Source of the DNA: Streptosporangiaceae bacterium
GTDB lineage: Bacteria; Actinomycetota; Actinomycetes; Streptosporangiales; Streptosporangiaceae
DNA length: 19,540 nt
Assembly (NCBI GenBank): GCA_025934635.1
Contig: JAICWX010000159.1
Span: 1 to 19,540, forward strand
Direction: 5' to 3'
Program-made: the position numbers and the translations under genes
In this document: positions 13,868 through 19,540 of the stretch, one piece after another
How positions within the stretch are numbered: the first letter of the stretch is position 1
Layout: every line of letters starts with the position of its first letter
The notes under the pieces: generated by a model
The model's database searches: none
Seen by the model: only the letters and a program-made list of their open reading frames with translations
What the model was told of the DNA's origin: nothing

Positions 13868-14620
13868 CTAGAACCCGAGGTAGTGGTGGCGTAGCGCGAC
13901 GTCGGCGGCGAGCGTCGCGGCGTCCGCGGCGGCGACGACCCGGCCCAGGTTGAGGACCACGCCGTGGTCCGCGATCGCGAGGGCCCCGCGCGCGTTCTGC
14001 TCGACCAGGACGATGGTGATGCCCTGCTCCCGGCTGAGCCCCACCACCAGGTCCATGACCTGGGCCATGACCCGGGGAGCGAGGCCCAGGGAGGGCTCGT
14101 CGAGCAGCAGCACGCGCGGCCGCGCCAGCAGCGCCCGCGCGATGACGAGCATCTGCCGCTCGCCGCCGGACAGCGCGGCGGCCAGCTTGCGCCGCCGGCT
14201 GGCCAGCGGCGGGAAGCGCGTGAAGGCCTCGTCGAGCGCGGCCCCCCGGTCGGCCCGGCCAGTCCCCCGGCGGGGCCAGGACATCATCCCGACCCGCAAG
14301 TTCTCCTCGACGGTGAGCTCGGGGATCACTCCCTGCCCTTCCGGCACGTGGGCGATCCCGGCCCGGACCATCTGCTCGGGACTGCGGCCGGCCAGGTCGC
14401 TGCCGGTCAGCACGATGCGTCCGCGGCGGGGCCTGATCATGCCGCTGACCGCGCGCAGCAGCGTCGTCTTGCCCGCGCCGTTGGCTCCGAGCACCGCGGT
14501 AATGGCGCCCGTCCCGGCCGAGATGCTGACCCCGTCCAGCGCGATGACCCCGCCGTAACCCGCGACGAGTTCCTCGACGGCCAGCGCCGGGCCGGGAGCC
14601 GCGGCGGTGCCGCTACTCAC
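13868..14620 (-). CDS. livF: Branched-chain amino acid-type ABC transporter ATP-binding protein LivF
   Basis: Cytoplasmic ATPase of 250 residues. Walker A is GANGAGKTT, the Q-loop region reads VPEGQGVIPELTVEENL (LivF proteins have PEGRxxFPxLTVxENL), the signature is LSGGERQMLVIARAL and Walker B is VLLLDEPSLGLAP, followed by VLVEQNARGAL with the family's EQN at the switch. The GTG start overlaps the livG end by 8 bp (GTGAGTAG). It pairs with LivG to drive transport. Confidence 0.95.
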   Translation of the reverse strand: MSSGTAAAPGPALAVEELVAGYGGVIALDGVSISAGTGAITAVLGANGAGKTTLLRAVSGMIRPRRGRIVLTGSDLAGRSPEQMVRAGIAHVPEGQGVIPELTVEENLRVGMMSWPRRGTGRADRGAALDEAFTRFPPLASRRRKLAAALSGGERQMLVIARALLARPRVLLLDEPSLGLAPRVMAQVMDLVVGLSREQGITIVLVEQNARGALAIADHGVVLNLGRVVAAADAATLAADVALRHHYLGF

Positions 14621-15380
14621 GGGCGGTACCGAGATAAGCCGCGGTGACGGCGGGATCGTCCTGGATCTCGCGCGGCGTGCCCGTCGCGATCACCTTCCCG
14701 AAGTCCAGGACCACGATCGAGTCGCAGACCGACATCATCAGGTCCATGTGATGCTCGACCACCACGAGCGACCCCTCGGCGGCCAGGTCGCGGATGAGCC
14801 CGCCGAGTTCGGCGAGCTCGCTCTCGGCCAGGCCGCTGGCGGGCTCGTCGAGCAGGATCAGGCCCGGCTGGGCGACCAGCGCCCGGGCCAGCGCGACCCG
14901 CTTGCGCATGCCGTAGGACAGCTCGCCGGGCCGGGCCTGCGCCGCGTCGGCGGCGCCGACCCGGTCCAGCGCCGCGATCGCCAGGTCGCGCAGCGTGCGC
15001 TCGTCACGGCTGGCCCGCGGCAGCGAGATCAGCGCGGACCAGAAGCCCGACGAGGCCCGGCTGGTCGCGCCGACCATGACGTTCTCCAGCGCGGTCAGCC
15101 CGCCGTACAGGCCGACCCCCTGCAGGGTCCTGGCCACGCCGAAGCTGGCCAGCCGGTGCGGCCTGACCTCGCGCCGCCGGCCGCCGTACAGCACCTCCCC
15201 GGTGTCGGGCCGGATGAAGCCGCACAGGACGTTCAGCAGCGTGGTCTTGCCCGCGCCGTTCGGGCCGATCACGCCGAGCACGTGCCGGGGCGGCACGGCG
15301 AGCGAGACGGCATCGAGCGCGGTCAGCCCGCCGAAACGGACTGTCACGTCGCGCACCTCAAGTACTGAACCTGGATTCAT
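14613..15380 (-). CDS. livG: Branched-chain amino acid-type ABC transporter ATP-binding protein LivG
   Basis: Cytoplasmic ATPase of 255 residues, first gene of the transporter operon. Walker A is GPNGAGKTTLLN, the signature has the LivG form LSYGMRKRVALARAL, Walker B is LILLDEPASGLAESE, and the switch histidine is in VVVEHHMDLMM. The start ATG 15380 has AAGGAA about 9 nt upstream and gives the usual beginning (LEVRDVTVRFGG). An in-frame ATG at 15431 would add 17 unconserved residues and is not preferred. The gene order G-F-H-M-binding protein is the reverse of the classical order that begins with the binding protein. It is divergent from pepN across 217 bp. Confidence 0.95.
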   Translation of the reverse strand: MNPGSVLEVRDVTVRFGGLTALDAVSLAVPPRHVLGVIGPNGAGKTTLLNVLCGFIRPDTGEVLYGGRRREVRPHRLASFGVARTLQGVGLYGGLTALENVMVGATSRASSGFWSALISLPRASRDERTLRDLAIAALDRVGAADAAQARPGELSYGMRKRVALARALVAQPGLILLDEPASGLAESELAELGGLIRDLAAEGSLVVVEHHMDLMMSVCDSIVVLDFGKVIATGTPREIQDDPAVTAAYLGTARE

Positions 15381-15420
15381 AGGCCAATTTCCTTGCCAAT
15401 AACAGCAGGGGTTTCCGGCA

Positions 15421-15434
15421 TGAATCCTCATTCA
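15421..15434. promoter_or_regulatory. TGAAT-N4-ATTCA dyad between livG and pepN
   Basis: TGAAT (15421-15425) and ATTCA (15430-15434) form a 14-bp palindrome 41 bp upstream of livG, in A/T-richer sequence than its surroundings. It is placed where an operator for the transporter operon would lie, possibly for the TetR protein encoded at its end. The short arms make this tentative. Confidence 0.3.
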
Positions 15435-15544
15435 AGGGTGATAACCGGAGCCCGGCAAGACCACGACCGAGTTGTTGCCATTCCGTGGCTGAACCGAGAT
15501 GCGGCCCGGGCTGCCGCCGGCCGACCGGGTAGGTTGGCCGCAGT

Positions 15545-15580
15545 CGGATCACGCCGTGAGCTGACGCTGCCGGATCACGC
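15545..15580 (+). repeat. Direct repeat CGGATCACGC upstream of pepN
   Basis: CGGATCACGC occurs at 15545-15554 and 15571-15580, 26 bp apart start to start, ending 17 bp before the pepN start codon. With the G at the twelfth position, 11 of 12 bases agree. The rest of the 217-bp gap (15381-15597) shows no gene; a weak -10-like TAGGTT is at 15532. Confidence 0.35.
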
Positions 15581-15597
15581 TGACCACCGGGGGCAGG

Positions 15598-18129
15598 TTG
15601 ACCTCGCTGACATACGAGGAGGCGCGGGAGCGCTCCCGGCTGATCGGCGTCCTCGGCTACCACGTCGAGCTGGACCTGACCGGCGAAGATGACGCGTTCG
15701 GCTCGGTTACCACCATCCGGTTCGGCTGCCGCGAGCCGGGCGCGTCCAGCTTCGCGGAGCTGCGGCCGGCCCGGCTGCGCCGGGCGGTCCTCAACGGGCA
15801 CGACCTGGACCCGGCCGCGCTGACCGGGAACCGGCTGCCGCTGGACGGCCTGCGGGCCGCCAACGAGCTCCGGGTCGAGGCGGACATGCCGTACTCGCGG
15901 ACCGGCGCGGGCCTGCACCGCTTCACCGATGCCGCCGACGGCCGTACCTACCTCGCCCTGCACGGCGGACTCGACAACGCCCAGCGCGCCTTCGCGGCCT
16001 TCGACCAGCCCGACCTGACGGCGCCGTTCAGCGCGACGGTCGCGGCGCCCGCGTCCTGGACCGTGATCGGGAACGGCCGGTCCCGGCCGGCCGGGACCGG
16101 AGGACCCGGCCGCTGGGAGCTGGCCGCCACCCCGCCGGTCGCCCCCTACCTGGTCACGCTGGTAGCGGGGCCGTATTACAGCATCAGCAGCGAGCACCGC
16201 GGCCTCCCGTTCGGCCTGCACGCGAGGCAGTCACTGGCCGGGCGCCTGGACCGGGACGCCCCGGAGATCCTCGCCGTCACCCGGGCGTGCTTCGACCGCT
16301 ACCGGGAGATCTTCACCGAGCCCTTCCCGTACGACTCCTACGACCAGGCCTTCGTGCCCGAGCTCGAGGCCGGGGCGATGGAGAACCCCGGCTGCGTGAC
16401 GTTCCGGGACGAGTTCCTGTTCGCGTCCGCGGTGACCCGGGCCGAGCGGCAGGTCCGCGCCGTGGTGATCGCGCACGAGATGGCGCACATGTGGTTCGGT
16501 GACCTGGTCACGATGCGCTGGTGGAACGACGTGTGGCTGAGCGAGTCGTTCGCCGAGTACCTGGGCTTCGGCGTGCTGGCGGAAGCTACCGCCTTCACCG
16601 GGGCGTGGACCGCCTGCGCGCTGGACCGCAAGATCCGCGGCTACGACGCGGACCAGCGCGCCTCCACCCACCCGGTCGCCCCGGACCCGGCGGCCGTCGG
16701 CGATACCGACGTCGCCCTGGCCAGCTACGACGACATCTCCTACGCCAAGGGCGCGGCCGCGCTGCGCCAGCTGGTGGCCTGGCTGGGCTGGCCCGCGTTC
16801 CTGGCCGGGGTCAACGACTACTTCGCCCGCTACCGGTTCGGCAGTGCCACCCTGGAGGACCTGCTCGGCTGCCTGAGCCGCGCCGCTGAGCGGGCCGGAG
16901 AGGGGGCCGACGCCGGCGAGTGGGCCGCATCCTGGCTGCGCAGCGCCGGGGTGGACACCCTGTCGGTGGGCCGGCCGGAACCGCCGGGCCGGGTCGGCTG
17001 CATCAGCCATGAGGGCACCCGGCCGCACCGCCTGCTGATCGGGGTGTACGACGAGGGACCGGACGGGCTCGCCCTGCGCGGCCGGTTCCCGGTGACGGTA
17101 CCCGCCGACGCCCGCGCCGTCGTGCTGCCGGCCGCGGCGGTCCGGCCGGAGCCGGCCCTGCTGCTGCCGAACGACGGCGACCTGGGCTACTGCAAGATCC
17201 GGCTCGATCCCGCCTCGCAAGGCGCCCTGGAGGCCTCGCTCGGCCGCCTGCCTGATCCGCTCAGCCGCGCCGTCGCCTGGACCGCCGTCCGCGACCTGGT
17301 CCGGGACGGGGAGCTCGCCCCGCGGCGGTACCTGGCCCTGGCGGCCCGGCACCTGCCCGCCGAGACCGAGAGCTCCGTCGCCGGGCACGTGATCGGCTAC
17401 GCCCGCACGACGATCGCCGACCGCTACCTGCCGCCGGGGCAGCGCGGCGCCGCCCTGGCGGACATCACCTCCCTGTGCCGGGACCTGCTCAGCCCGCATC
17501 CGGCCGGCGACGGCGGCGAGCTGCGGCTGGTCGCCGTGCGAGGGCTGATCGAGGCCGCCGCGGGGCCGGACGACGTCTCCGCCCTGTGGTCCTGGCTGGC
17601 CGCCGGGCGGGTGCCGGGCGGCCCGGACCTGGACGCCCGGCTCCGCTGGCAGATCCTGCTGCGGCTCACGGTGCTCGGCGCCGCCAGCCGGGCCGAGATC
17701 GAGCACGAGGCCGGCCGGGATCCCCGCGACCCGGACGGCCGTCTCGCGGCGGCGCGCTGCCGGGCCGCGCTCCCTGACGCCGGCGCCAAGCGGGCCGCCT
17801 GGGCGGTGCTGACCGAAGGCGCGCTGTCCGGCTACGAGCTGGCCGCCGCCGCCGAGGGGTTCTGGCAGGCCGATCAGGCGGAGCTGCTGGCCGGGTACGT
17901 GCCCCGGTACTTCGCCGCGCTGCCCGCGCTGGACGGCGCGCTGGCCCGGGTCTGGGGCCGGCACGGCTTCCCGCATTACGCGGCGGACGCGGCGGCCGTG
18001 CGGGCGGGCGAGCGGTGCCTCGACGACGGCGGCATCACCGGGTCGCTGCGGCGGCTCCTGGCCGACCAGGTCGAGGACCTGCGCCGCGCGCTCGCCCTGC
18101 GCTCAGCTGACTCGCGCTGGGCCGCCTAG
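15598..18129 (+). CDS. pepN: Aminopeptidase N, M1 family zinc metallopeptidase
   Basis: Zinc aminopeptidase of 843 residues that removes N-terminal amino acids from peptides, probably cytoplasmic since no signal peptide is visible. The substrate-anchoring motif GAMEN is at 259-263. The zinc site HEMAH gives His293 and His297 with catalytic Glu294, and the third ligand is Glu316 in WLSESFAEY, exactly 18 residues on. DDISYAKGAAAL holds the usual catalytic Tyr. The ERAP1-like C-terminal helical domain fills about 480-830. Length matches actinobacterial PepN. The start TTG 15598 is supported by the family-like beginning SLTYEEARERSRL and an in-frame stop at 15562; GGGGG lies 4-5 nt upstream. It is divergent from the transporter operon, an arrangement that would suit peptide or amino-acid nutrition. 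Its 3' end overlaps the convergent amidohydrolase by 27 bp. Confidence 0.95.
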   Translation: MTSLTYEEARERSRLIGVLGYHVELDLTGEDDAFGSVTTIRFGCREPGASSFAELRPARLRRAVLNGHDLDPAALTGNRLPLDGLRAANELRVEADMPYSRTGAGLHRFTDAADGRTYLALHGGLDNAQRAFAAFDQPDLTAPFSATVAAPASWTVIGNGRSRPAGTGGPGRWELAATPPVAPYLVTLVAGPYYSISSEHRGLPFGLHARQSLAGRLDRDAPEILAVTRACFDRYREIFTEPFPYDSYDQAFVPELEAGAMENPGCVTFRDEFLFASAVTRAERQVRAVVIAHEMAHMWFGDLVTMRWWNDVWLSESFAEYLGFGVLAEATAFTGAWTACALDRKIRGYDADQRASTHPVAPDPAAVGDTDVALASYDDISYAKGAAALRQLVAWLGWPAFLAGVNDYFARYRFGSATLEDLLGCLSRAAERAGEGADAGEWAASWLRSAGVDTLSVGRPEPPGRVGCISHEGTRPHRLLIGVYDEGPDGLALRGRFPVTVPADARAVVLPAAAVRPEPALLLPNDGDLGYCKIRLDPASQGALEASLGRLPDPLSRAVAWTAVRDLVRDGELAPRRYLALAARHLPAETESSVAGHVIGYARTTIADRYLPPGQRGAALADITSLCRDLLSPHPAGDGGELRLVAVRGLIEAAAGPDDVSALWSWLAAGRVPGGPDLDARLRWQILLRLTVLGAASRAEIEHEAGRDPRDPDGRLAAARCRAALPDAGAKRAAWAVLTEGALSGYELAAAAEGFWQADQAELLAGYVPRYFAALPALDGALARVWGRHGFPHYAADAAAVRAGERCLDDGGITGSLRRLLADQVEDLRRALALRSADSRWAA

Positions 18130-18999
18130 GCCGAGCACGCGGGCCGCGTTGTGCTTGAGGATCTTGGGCCGGACCTCCGGCTTGATCTCGAGCAGCTCGA
18201 AGTCGCGCAGCCAGCGCTCCGGCGTCAGCAGCGGGTAGTCGGTGCCGAACAGCACCTTGTCCTGCAGCAGCGAGCTGGCCGCGCGGACCAGCTGGGGCGG
18301 GAAGTACTTGGGCGACCAGCCGGACAGGTCGATGTACACGTTGGCCTTGTGGGTGGCGATGGAGATCGCCTCGTCCTGCCACGGCACCGACGGGTGGGCC
18401 AGGATGACCGTCAGCCCGGGGAAGTCGGCGGCCACGTCGTCGAGCAGCATCGGGTTGGACAGCCGCAGCTTGATCCCGCGGCCGCCCGGCAGCCCGGCCC
18501 CGATGCCGGTCTGGCCGGTGTGGAAGACGGCGGGCAGCCCGGCTTCCTCGATGACCGCGTACAGCGGGTACAAGCTCCGGTCGTCCGGGGAGAACCCCTG
18601 CAGGCTGGGATGGAACTTGAAGCCGCGGACGCCGTGCCCGGCGATCAGCCGCCGGGCCCGGCGGACCGCCTCGGCGCCGGCCAGCGGGTCCACCGACCCG
18701 AACGGGATGAGCACGTCGGGGTGAGCGGCGGCCCGGTCGGCCATCTCCTCGCTCGACAGCGCGTCGTGGCCGGTCGCCGTGGTGGCGTCCACGGTGAAGA
18801 CCACGGCGGCCAGCTGGCGCGCCCGGTAGTAGCCGGCGATCTGCTCGACGGTCGGCGCCCGGTCGTGGCCGGCCTTGAAGTACCGCGCCGACGCGTCCAT
18901 CAGCTCGTCGTCGAGGGAGAGGTGCCCGTGCCCGTCGGACTCGACGTGGACGTGCACGTCGATCGCGGCCAAGGCGGCCAGGTCCAGGTCAGTGGTCAT
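18103..18999 (-). CDS. Amidohydrolase family 2 (metal-dependent TIM-barrel) protein
   Basis: Predicted metal-dependent hydrolase or decarboxylase of the amidohydrolase-2 family, 298 residues. Metal-binding HxH is His16/His18 in IDVHVHVES; further active-site blocks are GVRGFKFHPS, AVFHTGQTG, VILAHPSVPW and LFGTDYPLL (the catalytic Asp). Relatives act on cyclic amides, lactones, or decarboxylate aromatic acids (ACMSD-like), so the substrate cannot be named. ATG 18999 is chosen because a TAAGGT -10 box ends 7 nt before it, indicating a leaderless mRNA; GTG 19008 would start inside that box. It is divergent from the acetoacetate-CoA ligase and convergent with pepN. Confidence 0.88.
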   Translation of the reverse strand: MTTDLDLAALAAIDVHVHVESDGHGHLSLDDELMDASARYFKAGHDRAPTVEQIAGYYRARQLAAVVFTVDATTATGHDALSSEEMADRAAAHPDVLIPFGSVDPLAGAEAVRRARRLIAGHGVRGFKFHPSLQGFSPDDRSLYPLYAVIEEAGLPAVFHTGQTGIGAGLPGGRGIKLRLSNPMLLDDVAADFPGLTVILAHPSVPWQDEAISIATHKANVYIDLSGWSPKYFPPQLVRAASSLLQDKVLFGTDYPLLTPERWLRDFELLEIKPEVRPKILKHNAARVLGLGGPARVS

Positions 19000-19006
19000 C
19001 GATGAC

Positions 19007-19034
19007 ACCTTACACGCTCGCCTTCACGTTCAAT
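19007..19034 (-). promoter_or_regulatory. Promoter of the amidohydrolase gene, leaderless type
   Basis: TAAGGT on the minus strand (19007-19012) ends 7 nt before ATG 18999. TTGAAC (19028-19033) lies 15 bp upstream of it, a slightly short but acceptable spacing. The region is shared with the start of the divergent ligase gene. Confidence 0.55.
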
Positions 19035-19080
19035 GTCATCCATCTTGTGCTTTGCCGCCCGCTATGGCACCGTCGGCGAT

Positions 19081-19540
19081 GTGGAGCCGCAACGCCAGGT
19101 CCGCCCGGGTGACCGGCTGTGGACGCCGGGCCCGGACCGGGTCGCCCGCGCCAACGTCACCGCGTTCACCGGGTGGCTCGCCCGCGAGCGCGGGCGTGAC
19201 CTCGACGGCTACGACGCGCTGTGGCGCTGGTCCGTGACCGACCTCGACGGCTTCTGGCAGGCGATCTGGGACTACTGCGGCATCGAGGCCTCGGCGCCGC
19301 CCGCCGCGGTCCTCGGCCGCCGGTCCATGCCGGGCGCCGACTGGTTCCCCGGGGCCCGGCTGAACTACGCGCAGCACGTGCTGCGCCGCGAGCAGGCCAG
19401 CCAGGACGCGCTGTACTACCAGTCCGAGAGCACGCCGCTCGCCGGCCTGCCGTGGCCGGAGCTCGCGAACAGCGTCCGGGTGCTCGCCACCCGGCTGCGC
19501 GCCATGGGCGTCCGCCCCGGCGACCGGGTCGCCTCCTGCC
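19081..19540 (+). CDS. Acetoacetate-CoA ligase, 5' part (runs off right edge)
   Basis: N-terminal 153 residues of an ANL-superfamily acyl-CoA synthetase most like acetoacetyl-CoA synthetase, which activates acetoacetate with ATP and CoA in ketone-body or polyhydroxybutyrate metabolism. LWTPGPDRVARANVTAF, DLDGFWQAIWDYCGI and MPGADWFPGARLNYAQHVL are the acetyl-CoA synthetase N-terminal domain in the acetoacetyl-CoA form; WPELANSVRVLATRL and VRPGDRVAS start the adenylation domain. The AMP-binding motifs are outside the window. GTG 19081 puts LWTP at residue 13, as in relatives. In-frame ATG 19033 and TTG 19045 would add 16 or 12 unconserved residues. No start has a good ribosome site. The divergent amidohydrolase may be functionally linked, but that is a guess. 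Confidence 0.85.
   Translation, partial: MEPQRQVRPGDRLWTPGPDRVARANVTAFTGWLARERGRDLDGYDALWRWSVTDLDGFWQAIWDYCGIEASAPPAAVLGRRSMPGADWFPGARLNYAQHVLRREQASQDALYYQSESTPLAGLPWPELANSVRVLATRLRAMGVRPGDRVASC

Noticed and set aside
15381..15431. Upstream ATG for livG adding 17 residues
   Set aside because: The Cys/Trp-rich extension is not found in LivG proteins; ATG 15380 has a ribosome site and the normal N-terminus.
16231..17976. Minus-strand open frame of 581 codons inside pepN
   Set aside because: Shadow of pepN; composition dominated by Gly, Arg, Gln and Pro with no recognisable fold, and pepN has complete catalytic motifs over the same bases.
1..19540. CRISPR arrays, tRNA/rRNA genes, insertion sequences, prophage or defence systems
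   Set aside because: No regularly spaced repeats, no cloverleaf-like segment, no transposase, integrase, nuclease or defence-type gene was recognised in any frame.

Overview
The window is high-GC DNA from an actinobacterium, very probably a soil actinomycete. The signs are a strong G/C preference at third codon positions in every gene, an F420-type luciferase-like oxidoreductase, several genes whose start codon lies 6-7 nt after a TANNNT -10 box (leaderless transcripts), GTG and TTG starts, and lipoproteins with Ala/Gly-rich signal peptides. Genus cannot be fixed from the sequence alone. I see no rRNA, tRNA, CRISPR array, transposase or phage gene. Gene density is high and no gap exceeds about 220 bases.

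Left third (1-5050): the 5' two-fifths or so of an ABC-F ATPase (minus, runs off the left edge) is divergent from an LLM-class F420-dependent oxidoreductase. A MocR-type GntR/aminotransferase regulator follows, with a 9-bp inverted repeat over its own start codon. Convergent to it, sharing stop-codon bases, is a minus-strand pair: an ECF sigma factor translationally coupled to a one-pass membrane protein with an extracytoplasmic TolB/WD40-like propeller, a plausible sigma/anti-sigma signalling pair.

Centre (5047-9753): three overlapping minus-strand genes encode a cobalt-type nitrile hydratase family enzyme whose beta subunit is split into two 88-residue proteins (beta-N, beta-C, then alpha). 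This is the subunit layout known from thiocyanate hydrolase and the toyocamycin nitrile hydratase. Divergent from them is an IlvD/Edd-family sugar-acid dehydratase, followed on the plus strand by a propeller-like lipoprotein and a type 1 isopentenyl-diphosphate isomerase (TTG start). The 75-bp gap after idi holds a perfect actinobacterial DnaA box and two TTATCCGGA repeats exactly 20 bp apart.

Right half (9829-19540): a minus-strand branched-chain-amino-acid-type (HAAT) ABC transporter operon runs livG-livF-livH-livM-binding protein, all genes overlapping or within 20 bp, and ends with a TetR regulator whose 5' end contains a perfect 14-bp G/C-run hairpin. Divergent from livG is an M1 aminopeptidase N gene, convergent and overlapping by 27 bp with an amidohydrolase-2 family gene. 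The amidohydrolase is divergent from an acetoacetate-CoA ligase that runs off the right edge.

The transporter, PepN, amidohydrolase, acyl-CoA ligase, sugar-acid dehydratase and nitrile hydratase give the region a nutrient-uptake and catabolic flavour, but nothing in the sequence ties them into one pathway. The most unusual items are the split nitrile hydratase, the hairpin inside tetR, the repeat-rich gap after idi, and the operator-like palindrome over the MocR start.
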